DNA of 64,000 bases from Ichthyophis bannanicus (taxonomy: Eukaryota > Chordata > Amphibia > Gymnophiona > Ichthyophiidae): the NCBI GenBank assembly GCA_033557465.1, contig CM066043.1:114806778-114870777 (forward strand), read 5' to 3'. Shown piece after piece: positions 41,812-53,371 of the stretch. A program made the position numbers and the translations under genes. Numbering within the stretch: position 1 is the first letter of the stretch; each line of letters starts with the position of its first letter. The notes beneath the pieces are model-generated. The model saw only the letters and a program-made list of their open reading frames with translations. It did not search any database and had not been told where the DNA came from.

Positions 41812-44412
41812 CTTGATCTTGAGAAGCAAATGTTTCAGATCGTCTTCACTTTCAGCCAGTAATGTGGTATCATCAGCATAACGAAGGTTGTTGATGAGTC
41901 TTCCACCAATCTTCACACCTCTGTTGTCTTCATACAGTCCTGTTTTTCTGATGATTTGTTCTGCATACAAGTTAAACCAGTAGGGGGAAAGTATGCAGCC
42001 TTGTTGTACACCTTTGCTGATTTTAAAACATTCTGTTTCTCCTTGATCCATTCTGTTGCTTCTTGATCAACATAAAGGTTGTGCAAGAGAATGATGAGGT
42101 GTTCTGGTATATCCATGCTTCTTAATGTGGCCCAGAGTTTTTCATGGTTTAAGCAGTCAAGCAGCATGGTTTAAGCATATGGATGTGAAAGCTGGAGAGT
42201 GAAAAAGATAGACAGGAAGAAAATTGATGCCTTTGAATTATGGTGCTGGCGGCGAATACTGTGTATATCATGGACTGCCCGAAGAACAAACCAGTCGGTA
42301 CTAGAGGAGATCAAACCTAAGCTTTCTTTAGAAGCTCAGATGACAAGACTTTGACTTTCATACTTTGGACACATCATGCGAAGAGAGAGATCATTAGAGA
42401 AAGACATCATGCTTGGCAAGATAGAAGGTCAGCGCAAAAGAGGAAGGCCAGCAATGAGATGGATTGATACAATAACAGCAGCTACAGGTACCAGTCTGTC
42501 AACAATGAGCCGCCTGACTCAAGACCGAACACAATTTAGGATAGCTATCCAGAGTGTCGCCATGAGTCGACTCCGACTCGACGGCACTTAACAACAACAA
42601 GCAGTCAAAAGCCTTGCTGTAGTCAATAAAACACATATAGATATCCTCTTGGTATTCTTTAGTTTTTTCAAGGATCCATCTCAAATCCGCGATGATGTTT
42701 CTCTTTCCTGCCCTTTCCTGAACCCTGCTTGCACTTCAGGTAGTTCTCGTTCCAGGTATGGTTGTAGTCTACTGCTGAATAATCTTCAGTAGAATCTTGC
42801 TGGCATGTGGGATCAGAGTGATTGTGCATTAATTTCCACAGTCAGTTGCATCACCTTTCTGTAGTATTGGTATAAACACAGATCTTTTTGAGTCAGTTGG
42901 CCATGATATTGTCTTCAAAATTTCCTAGCAGAGCCTTGTAAGTATGGTAACTGCATCAGATTGCTGTAATACTTCTGTGGGAATGCCATCAATGCCTGGT
43001 GTTTTAATAAAACTTCCAATGCTGCTTCTTCTTCTTCTTTCACCTCCAATGGTTCTGGATCATAAGGTAGAGGTTGAAACGGCTGTTAGTGCACTTGATC
43101 TTTATCATATAATAACTCTATATTCTTTCCACCTTTTCTTGATTTTCTCAGCATCATTCAACATGGATCCTTGAGCATCTTGCCACATTCCAATTTGAGG
43201 CTGGAATTTTTTCTTTAACTCTGGCTTTCCTAAAGCTACAAATCTTGTTCTTCCTCTAATAGTTTCTGCTTCTATTTCCTTGCATGCATCATTGTAGTAC
43301 TTCTCCTTGTCTTGTCTTGCTGCATGTTGGAAATCTCTGAGTTCTGCGATAGCCTCTTTTTCTCCTCTGGATTTAACTTCTCTGCGTTTCTGGGCAATTT
43401 TCAGAGTTTCTTCAGTCATCCATTTTGGCCGTTTTTGCTTTTCCACCTTTTGTAGAGATTTCTCACTTTCTTCCAACACAACCTTCTTGATGTCATCCCA
43501 TAGCTCTTCTGGAACTCTATCATTTGTATCTAAAACAGCAAATCAATTTTGCAGGCAGTCTTTAAATTCCAATGGCATATTCTCAAGTTCATATTTTGTT
43601 ATATTCATGAGTGGTTTGCTGTTTTTCAACTTTAGTGTGAGTTTGCATACTAGTAGTTGGTGATCTGTAGCACTGTCAGCTCCACGATGTTATAGAGCTT
43701 TTCCATCATTGACTTCCACAGTTGTAGTCAATTTGATTTTTCTACAATCTATTGGATGAGGTCCATGTTTAGTCGCCGCTTGTATTGCTGGAAGAAGATG
43801 TTTGAGATGAAGAGATCATTGGTCTTGCAGAATTCTATCAGTCTTTCTCGAGCTTCATTTCTGTTGCCAAGTTCATATTTTCCATCCACTTTGTCTTCTT
43901 CTTTGTTGCCAACTTTTGCATTCCAGTCACCAATGACTATCAGGATATCCTGTTTGCATGTTCTGTCAATTTCAGCTTGTACGTGTTCATAGAACTCATC
44001 AATTTCATCCTCTTCTGCAGCTGTTGTTGGGACATATACCTGAATTATAGTTGTGTTGATGGGCTTTCCTCGTAGACGAATAGAAATTAAGCATTCACTG
44101 ATTGCATTATATTTCATTACAGTTCTTGCAAATTTCTTCTTAACTATAAGTGCAGCACCATTTCTTTTTTGTCTTTCATTTCCAGCATAGTAGACCATTT
44201 GATCATCAGAAGCAAAGTGCCCGATGCCAGTCCATTTCAGATCGAGTTGTACACGTTCCATTTCATTCTTGGCCAACTCCAACTTCCCTTGCTTCATGCT
44301 TCGTACGTTCCATGTCCCAATATGTAAGACATCTTTGCAGTTTCTGACTCTCATTTCATGTACAGCTATATCAGCAGTCAGATGTCCTAAGGGCTTTGAT
44401 CCTACCACATAA
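41812..44412 (-). pseudogene. RTE LINE, endonuclease and reverse transcriptase
   Basis: Read on the minus strand: endonuclease (44408-43749: HIGTWNVRSMKQGKLELAKN, LKWTGIGHFASDDQMVYYAG, ILIVIGDWNAKVGNKEEDKV, with the GDWN active-site motif and IGTWN start), linker (43479-43105), and RT palm (42051-41800: GVQQGCILSPYWFNLYAEQI, NNLRYADDTTLLAESEDDLK with catalytic YADD). This is the RTE arrangement (one ORF, AP-endonuclease then RT, no RNase H). Frame breaks occur near 43490-43740 and 42610-43100. It is interrupted by the + strand RTE copy at 42161-42598. Confidence 0.88.
42161..42598 (+). mobile_element. 5'-truncated RTE copy inserted in the RTE
   Basis: It is in + orientation and covers the C-terminal end (MRRERSLEKDIMLGKIEGQR, GRPAMRWIDTITAATG) to the terminus gactcgacggcacttaacaa + caac. 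It is flanked by a perfect 10-bp duplication aagcagtcaa (42151-42160 and 42599-42608). Host RTE text rejoins across it. Confidence 0.9.
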
Positions 44413-44636
44413 AAAATGCTGGCTTTTGTTTATTTATTTTATTTCTTTATTATAAATTTTTTGCCTCATTTTCTGGGCAATCAAATGCGGTTTACAATGA
44501 AACAAACTTAGAATAGTAGAATGGAAGGTATGTATTCATTTACAGAGAACGAATTATAACTATTTTCATTAATATTATTTTAAAAGAAAACAGTCATAAA
44601 CGTAAAACTATATACAAGTTTCACTTTACTCTGAAA
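44413..44636 (-). mobile_element. SINE/LINE-tail-like insertion
   Basis: AT-rich text begins 'tttatttattttatttcttt' and includes 'caaatgcggtttacaatgaa', which resembles SINE family 1 tails in minus orientation. It separates the RTE endonuclease from its 5' region. Confidence 0.5.
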
Positions 44637-45014
44637 AGTCTTCAGCTTCTCACCAGTAGCCAGTTCAGTGCCTTCCGACCTTGGGTCTCATCTTCCAGCA
44701 ATATAGTGCAATTTGTTTTGTTGTGACTATCCAGTGGGTTTTCGTGGCAAGATACGGAAGTAGATTGCCAGGCCTTTTTTCTGTGCGGTTTAAGTTTAAT
44801 GCTGTTGGTATTTTCACAGAAATGTGATCCTCCGCCAACACCATCCCATTCTGCTGCTGCCCAGATGGACGGTTTGTCTTGCTCTGGCACCTCAGCTGAG
44901 ACCGGTCCATCTTGGGAGATCCTGCCAGTAGTTAAGCTACCAATAGCTTAGCTCTCAGCATCACTGATGAACACAAGCCCTCACAGAACGACAAGCTGCA
45001 AACCAAGTGAGGGG
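44637..45014 (-). mobile_element. RTE LINE, 5' untranslated region
   Basis: 'ccttgggtctcatcttccag' and 'aagtagattgccaggcc', then '...cagcatcactgatgaacac' to 'gtgagggg', follow the order of known RTE 5' regions on the minus strand. The element probably starts near 45014. Confidence 0.65.
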
Positions 45015-45033
45015 AATTGCTTATAAGGGTGCC

Positions 45034-45047
45034 AATAATCATGTCCT
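45034..45047. repeat. 14-bp target duplication, left
   Basis: aataatcatgtcct here is repeated exactly at 47565-47578, bracketing the Penelope-like element. Confidence 0.85.
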
Positions 45048-45374
45048 ACACAAAGAAAGGAAAAAACCCGGGCATCAAAAACTCCACCAGCCCAGAAATA
45101 TAAATCAAAGAAATGGTGGGTTCCAAACAAAAAAGAGAAAAAAGAGAAAAACTTCCTCAACACATGATGCAAATTTAATGTCGGACATCCGTCTCCATAC
45201 CAAAGCAAATTATTTAGACCTTGGTAGGAAAAACATGTCCATTTTAATCAACATTTTGCAGTAAAACAATAGTGGCTAATCAGACTTAGAAGCCAAAAAC
45301 GTTTAATTGTTCAGTACTTAACTGCAGAATACCAGCGAAGCAAAGTGCAATGAAAGTGGTCAACGACACAGTCC

Positions 45375-45420
45375 TGCGTTTCGGGTCCTTCACTTAAAGA
45401 CCCTGCTTCAGGTTTGCACT
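45375..45420 (-). ncRNA. hammerhead-like core, left arm
   Basis: On the minus strand CTGAAGCA, a helix GGGTC...GGACCC with loop, then GAAACGC. It departs from CUGANGA by one extra base, so it is perhaps decayed or a variant. Confidence 0.45.
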
Positions 45421-45507
45421 TGTCACCACCAAGTGAGAGCAATGCCCGAAAGGGGAAACCTAAGGAAGTTACTTAAAAAACGGTGTCTGATGTAATAAGC
45501 CAATCAC

Positions 45508-45743
45508 AGTCTTCATGGATTCGTACAAAGGTTCTTTCGGCTCCTTTAGTGCAACATGCTGTTTCTTATGACCATTTGTTTGATCAATTTTCATGGAGGA
45601 TTATTGATTGGATTCCCCCTTCTACTACTGGGGGTAACAGATTACTTCAACTGCAATATGCTGAGCAACGTTGGATTTTTAGACTTGATACGGTTGCCCC
45701 AAAAGGTTTGAATCTGGAGCTAGACTGGCACAGTTTGCTGTGA
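45508..45743 (+). pseudogene. Penelope GIY-YIG endonuclease, C-terminal fragment
   Basis: The + strand frame encodes GGNRLLQLQYAEQRWIFRLD then TVAPKGLNLELDWHSLL and a stop at 45741-45743. The E..WI..L.T..P.GLN pattern is the conserved end of Penelope-type GIY-YIG nucleases. The upstream part of the frame (45483-45507) is arm sequence, so the true protein began further 5' and has been lost. Confidence 0.75.
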
Positions 45744-45900
45744 TCTTTGTTTTGGGTGGTGTTTGCAATTCTTGCTCTTTGACCCTAATTGGATAAGCAG
45801 TAAACATGTGATTGGCTTATTACATCAGACACCATTTTTTAAGTAAATTCCTTAGGTTTCCCCTTTCTAGTGTCGCTCTCACTTGGTGGTGACAAGTGCA

Positions 45901-45945
45901 AACCTGAAGCAGAGTCTTTAAGTGAAGGACCCGAAACGCAGGACT
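45901..45945 (+). ncRNA. hammerhead-like core, right arm
   Basis: CTGAAGCA, helix (AGTC...GGACCC, one mismatch) and GAAACGC in + orientation mirror 45375-45420. Confidence 0.45.
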
Positions 45946-45999
45946 GTGTCGTTGACCACTTTCATTGCACTTTGCTTCGCCAGTATTCTGCAGTTAAGG

Positions 46000-47365
46000 T
46001 TTATTTATTTATTTAACATTTCTTCTATACTGCGCTATTATAATCAGCGCGGTGTACATCAAACAGAAACATACTACAATGCATACAGGCAACATTGAGT
46101 TTACAGTGAAACAGGATATTAAACATGGAATAAACCGGGAAAACTATGTACAAGCTAACTTTATACTATGTACACTTCTCTAACTCATCTAGTTGTTACA
46201 TGTGCATTTGTGGGTGGATAGTGCACGTGTGATGGTTAGCGGTGGGGCTTATGTGTAGGCTAACCATTTTCTGTTTGTGTTAGGGTGTTAGGGCGGCTGG
46301 GGCATGCGGGTAGGTTGCCAGTTGAGTGTTTACCTTGGATGGTTTCCGGGTAGAATTTTGTGAACAGGTGGTGTTTCAAGGCTTTTCTGAATGGGGCTAG
46401 ACTTTTGATGCCTGGGGAAGAGCATTCCAGTTTAAAGGAGCAAATATGGAGAAGGCCCTGTTGGAGGTTGTCTTTGTGCATTTTGTCGTCATCTTGGGGA
46501 CTACTAAGGTGTTCATTGTTGTAGGTCTTCTGTTTCTATTTTCCAGGGTACTGTGGATTAACTTGCTGATTGGCGTAGGGGGGGTGGTTATTTAGGGCTT
46601 TGAATGTAAGGACTATTGACTTGTATTGGAGTCTGGCATGTAATGGTAGCCAATGCAGTTCTTTCATGATTGGCGTTATGTGGTCAGATCTTGACGATCC
46701 AGAAAGGACTCTTGCAGCTGCGTTCATAGCTAGGCGGAGTGGATTTAAGGTTGATTGTGAGAGTCCGTGGAGGATGATGTTAGCGAAATCCAGATGTGGG
46801 AGGACTAATGCCTGGAAGGTTGTTCGGTAGTTGGTGAAATCCAGTAGGGGGTGAAGGTGACGCAGCGTTCTGATCTTATGATATATTGCCTTTGTGACGT
46901 TTTTCACATGTGTTGTCATATCCAGGTGCTGATCAAGCGTGATGCCTAGATAACGGATTGTGGATTTGGATTTCAACTCTACATTGTTGGCATGTAGTGA
47001 TGGGGGAGGTATGAACTTCTGGTTCCTCGTGACGAATAGAACATCAGTTTTGTCATGGTTGATCCGCAGATTTTGTGTCAACAGCCAGTCAGCTACAGCT
47101 TCGAAGCATCTTATTATTGGGGAGAGCACTGGTTGGTCAATTGTGAACAGCATGTAAAGGAGGATGTCGTCTGCGGGTAGGTTGCCAGTTGAGTGTTTAC
47201 CTCGGATGGTTTCCGGGTAGAATTTTGTGAACAGGTGGTGTTTCAAGGCTTTTCTGAATGGGGCTAGACTTTTGATGCCTCGGATTTCATGGGGAAGGGC
47301 ATTCCAGTTTAAAGGAGCAAATATGGAGAAGGCCCTGTTGGAGGTTGTCTTTGTGCATTTTGTAC
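46000..47365 (-). pseudogene. Rex1/L2-like LINE with internal direct duplication
   Basis: The minus strand (47372-46536) encodes a C-terminal block (WNALPHEIRGIKSLAPFRKA), then ADDILLYMLFTIDQPVLSPI, DKTDVLFVTRNQK, IRYLGITLDQHLDMTTHVKN and PIMKELHWLPLHARLQYKSI. This is RT palm end, thumb and C-terminus. Further along (46481-46290) the same C-terminal block appears again. Thus about 190 bp (46306-46488 and 47173-47363) is directly repeated. The 3' end (46000-46100) has ttatttattt and 'actgcgctattataatcagc'. It lies inside the right arm of the Penelope-like element. Confidence 0.8.
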
Positions 47366-47578
47366 TAAACAATTAAAGGTTTTGGGCTTCTAAGTCTGAT
47401 TAGCCACTATTGTTTTACTGCAAAATGTTGATTAAAATGGATATGTTTTTCCTACCAAGATCTAAATAATTTGCTTTGGTAAGGAGACAGATGTCCGACA
47501 TTAAATTTGTATCATGTGCTGAGGAAGTTTTTCTCTTTTTTGTTTGGAACCCACCGTTTCTTTGAATAATCATGTCCT

Positions 47579-48528
47579 GGCAATGTCCCAGTTTTTATAC
47601 TATTTCCTTTTTTAAATTGGTCTTCTTTTATTTGATTCTTTTATGTATCAAATATGTGTGCATATATAGTCCAAAGCCATTTCACTGGCCACTTTTTTTT
47701 AGGAGATATTGGACAGTAAGGGGTTGAACTGCAAATGTGCCTATAATATTGACCACAATTGTACAGTAGTAGGTTGTCATACTGGGTAACTCTCACCAAA
47801 ATAACCAGCTAAAATAAATCAGATCTTCTGCTAATTACAGTTCTGCCACTGGGCTACCAATCTCATTCATCCACTGGGCTTAAAGATCTTGATTTTGCTT
47901 GTTCTGCAAGGGCTATTTCCAGTGCACTGAATTCTAAATCTGATGAAATTTTGTATTCTTTGACATTTTTTTAAAATGTAATCATTTCATTGATTGATTG
48001 AAGGCTTATTTTTCTATGCTTTTGCCCATTTACATTAGGAATCGTGTATTTGATTGCTGAAATAATAATAAAGCATCTTATTAAAGAGTGATTGGCTTTA
48101 ATTATACACATTTTTTGGAAAATTATTATGTTCTGTCATGTGTGGTTTTCTATTGCTTGTGATGTTTGAGGATTACCATTAGGGTTGTTAAAAAGTATTT
48201 TGCTGCCTATGTAAAATCTCTAATCACAAGTTTCCCACTTCTTCCCAAATTTGCATGCAATTGCCACATTGCAAGTCACTTCAGTTTATTTCATTTTCTT
48301 TCTTTTTTTTCTGTTATTTAGCAATCCTCTCAAAAACTTAATGGGAGGCCCCATAAAAACAGTCATAAAATACAAAAAACCCATAATACTAGTAATTTTG
48401 TTCAGCAACGATATCTATATCATATTTCAGAGCTTAGGAGATAACAACTCCCTGGGAAAGTGGGAGGGTCTATTTGTCTGATATATCATGTTGTCTACAG
48501 AGAATCCCTGTTACAGGTAAGCAACTAT
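47579..48528. other. unassigned AT-rich sequence
   Basis: There is no coding frame. A short Tc1-terminus-like remnant (aatattgaccacaattgtac, 47745-47764) is the only recognisable text. Confidence 0.4.
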
Positions 48529-51500
48529 GGGGCATGTTTACTAAACTACGTTAATGTAGCAGCGGCCACATTAAGGCGCAGTATGTAACGTTAAGGCGCC
48601 TTAATGGCACATAAGGCACCTTAACGTTCCCGGCCGCGTTAAGGCCAGAAAAAGGAGGAGAGAAGGGGTCAATGGGCGGGGAGAGGCCCCATTCACACTA
48701 ACGCGGAGAAATTAAGGGCTGAATCCTAACGCAACTGAAAACCTGGCATTAGCACACAATTGCAGAAGAGAGAAACCAATTCAGTCAGCAATGTACAGCA
48801 AAGGCAGGGAAACCAATAAAAGTGATAGTAGTGATACATGTGCAGCAGCAGCATAGTGGCCAAGTACGAGTGGGCATGACGGTGAGGCTGCAAATGGGGC
48901 ACAGGGGGCTGAAGGCAGGACATGTAGTGGGGCAGCTGGGGCACGGGGTGGACCAGGCAGATGCCTAGGTGGCACACAGGATCTCAGAAAGAGAAAAACA
49001 GCAAGCCCGCAACTGACCAAGGGCAAACATGGCAACGAGTATGTGACCCACAGTGCCCCAGTGGACATCACCCAGCAGGTACCCCAAAGGGCACATAACA
49101 TTGACAGGCGGTGCCGGGGGGGAGCGCAGATGTCAATGTAGGCACCCCTACCCCAGACCCCACACCATAGGCAGCCGCCTACTGGCACACTGGATGGCCT
49201 GGTACTGTGCACCACCAGCACCACCGGCATAAGGACATGTCAGCATGGTGGCGGAGGAGTACTGGTGGTGGAGGGGGCAGTGGCATCTGCCCACAGCACA
49301 CCAAGGCCAAGCCCTGTTCAGTTGGGTGGCGTGCAGTGCAACAGACAAGGTCTGTCTGATGAACAGTAATGCTATCCCCAGGGAATAGCCTGCTTCTGTG
49401 GCAACAGCTTGGTGTAGTACACACAACCAGTTTACTCAGGGGCAGAAGGTCACAGGTTCAAGTCCAAGCTGTGGCTCCTGCAGACCATGTCCCCTCATTT
49501 TACCCTTACTAAGCTGTGGTAATAAAGACAGAATCTTTATTGCAGATAAAAGTAACACACCATAAACACCTATATTGTACCCTACAGAGCACATACACCA
49601 TAAACATGTGCAATCCCTAGAACAGAGTTTCTCAACCCCAGTCCTGGAGGGCCAAACACCATTCAGGTTGTCAAGATGTCCCTAATGAATATGCATGAGA
49701 TGCATTTACATGCACCGCCCCCATTGTATATAAATGTATCCATGCATATTCATTAGGGACAGCATGAAAACCTGAACCGTGTTTGGCCCATCAGGACCGG
49801 AGGTGGGAACCTCTGCCCTAGAGCAGCAGCCAACGGGCACAAACATCCACACCCACAGGCCCCACTATGCAGCGGCTCATAGAGAGTCAAGCTGTTGGGC
49901 CCTGCGCGAAGCAGCATCTACCAATACCAGCACCTGCATACCTTAGCAATGCCGTCTTAAACGTGGAAACACGTTCCACATATATCAAACGGTTGCTATG
50001 AATAATGTCAGATAACAAATCCTACTTTGAACACAATTGGTTGACAGGGATCCATCATATCAACCTTTCTGATATCTGTGGAGTGTGTTTCAGGTTTTGT
50101 TTCTGACAGTGTTTAACTCCCCCGGGGCGTGACTCTAACAGTATTGAGTACCATAGCAATGCCTGCACTGCGCCCAGGACTGGTGTGGTGGCCAGGGTTG
50201 CCAACCACCTCCATATTTGCACAATGCTGAAATAGGTGTGGTAGTGTGCGTATGTCTATCCAGTGTTTTGTGTCTGCCTACACCTTTCTGAGCCCACAAT
50301 GCTTGCACTGTTTCCAGTGTTAGACTGCCAGTGTGCATAATGAGGAGCAAGGTACTGTGGGTATGGCCCAGACAGGGCGGCCTGGGTAGGTAGCATCTGC
50401 ACAGGGCATGGAGCAATGGCTGGGACATTGTGGTGCCCAGGTACCACCTGCATGGACAGGGTGGTCACAGCATGTCATACTGGGAGGTCACTCTCACCCT
50501 GAATGTGCAGTGACCACGGCATGGCTAGGGTACCCCCATAGTGTTATATTGTATTTCTCTCATGTGATATTTATGGGTTCCTTTTTCTGAGGGCCCAATC
50601 ACTGATGTACCTGCTTGGTGTGTGCTCACATCCCATTTTTGGGTGTGCATGGTTCCCCCAGGAACATGTACTAGCTAGTGGGCTGTCTGCAGTTAATATG
50701 TGTATGGCTGGAGCACCTTGCAGGGTGCAGTGGGTCAACACTGACTGTGCCCTCTGCTGGTGAATGTCAGTTAGGGGTGGGGGGGCAGCTGAGCTTTTCC
50801 AGGCCTACTGCTCTATGTGATGTGTACAGATATGCATTGATCTCCCTGTGGGGTGCTCACTCCCCTCTACTACCACCATTGCAGAGATGTAGAATGTGGA
50901 TCTCTTGGTGGGAGATCCTGACCCACAGGGGATGGTTGGGTGGTGCTACATAATCTGCTTGGGGTCCAAGCACCACCCTTCACTTATAACATGTGACCAT
51001 GGCACCCACACAGGACATGCACTATTCTGGGTGCATCATAGTCCACAAGGCCTAGACATGACTGGGAGACACAGACGAATACAGGTGTATCCTAGGTGTG
51101 TCTGCAGGGACTACCCATCACACACTGGCAGTGATAGGCTGTACTGCAGGTTCCTATCTCAGCCATCCCATGTGCTGCGGACCTGGTGCTGGGCCCCCCA
51201 CTTCACCCTCAGGGTGAGCACACGAACCGCATGATGTCACTGTCTGTAGCTACTCTGTGCCACTAACACACACGGTCAGTTCCCGCTACCAGGCCGCGGC
51301 GCTATAGCGGTGCATACCCCATCTTTTGATCAGATGTAGGCTGCTGATCTGCATGTGCAGTGCATCATGGGTACGGGTGGGTTTACCCTATCTTGGTAAT
51401 TACAGCAGAGAGTTTGTGTGGTGACCTGCAGTCTTTCTGTAGCCAGCCAGCGGTGTGTTTGATGTTATAGAGATGTAGCCCACTGGTTACTTTGATGACA

Positions 51501-51893
51501 ATGGAGGCAGAGGTCATGGGTTCAATTCCTTGTTGTTCCTTCCTGTCCAAGGCAGATATGACTGTCACAGGCAAGCAAAATATCTTTGCAGATCTGTGCT
51601 GCCAGCCCATACTACCCTCACCACAGTTGGCAACAATCCTTATAGGGCGTTACAAGGCACCTTATTAGGCCTTTAAGGCACGTGCCTTGTACTGCACCTA
51701 ATAAGGTGCCTTATAACGTGCCTTGTACTGAGCCTCATAGGATGCCTTCTTACCTGCCTTCTTACGTGCCTTATAACGCGCCTTATCTGACACAGCTTTA
51801 GTGCTGCCCCACCCACTCCTTTATATGGGCATCTGTTTCATCAACGCAGAATCTAACGCGAATGACATTACCGCAGTTTAGTAAACATGCCCC
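48529..51893 (+). mobile_element. 3.4-kb member of the foldback family
   Basis: The termini are ggggcatgtttactaaact and gcagtttagtaaacatgcccc, with tat on both outer sides (48526-48528, 51894-51896). The interior 48700-51500 is collinear with the reverse of 36025-32700, so this copy is essentially one arm plus a short opposite end. Its last 0.3 kb and its first 0.1 kb are built from aaggcgcctt/aaggcacctt words. There is no recognisable protein. It is probably non-autonomous. The superfamily is unassigned; a 3-bp duplication is only a suggestion. Confidence 0.75.
49623..49815. mobile_element. hAT-type MITE, third copy
   Basis: It runs from cagagtttctcaaccccagt to ccggaggtgggaacctctg and is flanked by ccctagaa (49615-49622) and ccctagag (49816-49823). 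It is at the same position in the arm as the other two copies. Confidence 0.8.
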
Positions 51894-51896
51894 TAT

Positions 51897-52671
51897 GTTT
51901 CCCCAAATTCCACAATTTGTTGACTGAAAACCCTACTTCATTAATTTTATTTTAAATCTGCTACCATTTAGTTGTGTATTGTAGTCCTCAGTTCTGGTAC
52001 TATTTACAAGGTTAAATAACCCCATTAACCTGTTCCATACCATGCCTGATTTTATAAACCTACGGCATATTTCCTCTCAGTCATCTCTTTTCTGTGCTGT
52101 TGCCTTTTCTGAACTGCAATTGTTCCAAGGTGGAAACTTCCTACTCGTAACTCTGAACCTATCTTCTGTAAACACCTTCTGGAGAAACACAATTCATCTT
52201 TATTTAAAAATAGCACTGCCTCAAGACACACAAAGGCACATTTTAGATAGTACATGGAGATCAGAATTGAGACGTTGAGGTCAGGACCTACTCATTTCTG
52301 ATTATATTTTAGAAACAGTTCTAAACATGGAACTGTCTGCTCCAATCTCCACGGGCAGACAGAAGGAGACTTTGCCCGTGATGCTCCTTCTCTTCTGCCA
52401 CAGGAGATTGCATCCCACAAGCAGACAATCTGCATGGAGGCCATGATTGTGGCCTTCTCCTCTATTCTGCCTGTGGGCATACGATCTTCGGTGGGCAGAT
52501 AAAAGGCATTTTTGCGCCAATCCATCGCGGCTGCTCTCTTCTCTTCTGTCTGCGGGAGATGGGATTCCCATGTGCAGAACAGGAGGGAAGGCCATGATCA
52601 TGTAGTTTGCTGGCACCTGGCAGACAAAATTTTGCTGGGGCCGGGGCCCATGTGGCTCACCCTGTTCTGAC
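51897..52671. other. unassigned sequence
   Basis: A short text near 52321-52600 reads purine/pyrimidine-mixed and GC-rich with open shadows on both strands, but no family is recognised. Confidence 0.3.
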
Positions 52672-53165
52672 ACCTATGGAGGAAAGGTTTAAAAGATTAA
52701 GGCTGTTCAACTTGGAAGAAAGATGGCTGAGGGGAGATATGATAGAGGTCTATAAAATAATGATTAGAGTAAAACAGGTAGACATAGATTGGTTGTTTAT
52801 ACCTACAAAAAGAAAGACTAGGGGATGCGCAAAGAAGATAAAATGCAGCACACAAGACTAATATTATTTCACTCAATCCGTAATCAAACTCTGGAATTCA
52901 TTACCAGAGGATGTAGTGAAAGCTGTTAGTGTAGCTGGGTTTAAAAAAGATTTGGACAAGTTCCTAGAGGAAAAATCCATCAACCATTATTAAAGAGGAC
53001 CAGGGAAATCCATTGCTTACCCTGGGATAAACAACGTGGAATCTGTGTACCTTTTTGGGAACCTGCCAGGTACTTGTGACCTGGATTGGCCACTGTTGGA
53101 AACATGATACTGGGCTCGATGGACCCTTGGTCTGACCCAGTATGGCATATCTTCTGTTCTTATGA
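52672..53165 (+). mobile_element. CR1 LINE 3' end
   Basis: The + strand encodes EERFKRLRLFNLEERWLRGD, MIEVYKIMIRVKQVDIDWLF and, after a frameshift, SVIKLWNSLPEDVVKAVS-type text. It ends with 'ggtctgacccagtatggcat' and 'ttcttatg'. It is parallel to 17966-18474. Confidence 0.85.
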
Positions 53166-53351
53166 AAGGTCTTTATGCAGTTACCCTTGGTGTAACCCAC
53201 CAACTTTTAAATCTAAGAACTCCTGACTTTTCCTGATCTCAACCCTTTCACATTAAGCATGTTTCAGTGTAATACCTCAGTGATTACCAGAACTGAGATG
53301 GCTGAAGTAGTGTGATTGCTGTGTTAGCCTACAGAAATACCACAACTAACT

Positions 53352-53371
53352 TGTATGTATGTATGTATGTA
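53352..53371. repeat. (GTAT)n microsatellite
   Basis: Five tandem gtat units. The following text 'attgtgagctccctggagca' resembles a LINE 3' tail. Confidence 0.7.

Larger units (their letters stand above)
45048..47564 (+). mobile_element. Penelope-like element with inverted arms
   Basis: The left arm (about 45106-45507) and right arm (45809-45999 plus 47366-47564) are inverted copies: caaagaaatggtgggttcca at one edge and the reverse (ccaccgtttctttg) at the other. Between them lies the end of a Penelope GIY-YIG endonuclease. Each arm carries a hammerhead-like core. The 14-bp target duplication fits target-primed integration with variable duplications, as known for this class. The element is 5'-truncated: no RT is present. 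The right arm is split by a LINE (46000-47365). Confidence 0.75.
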
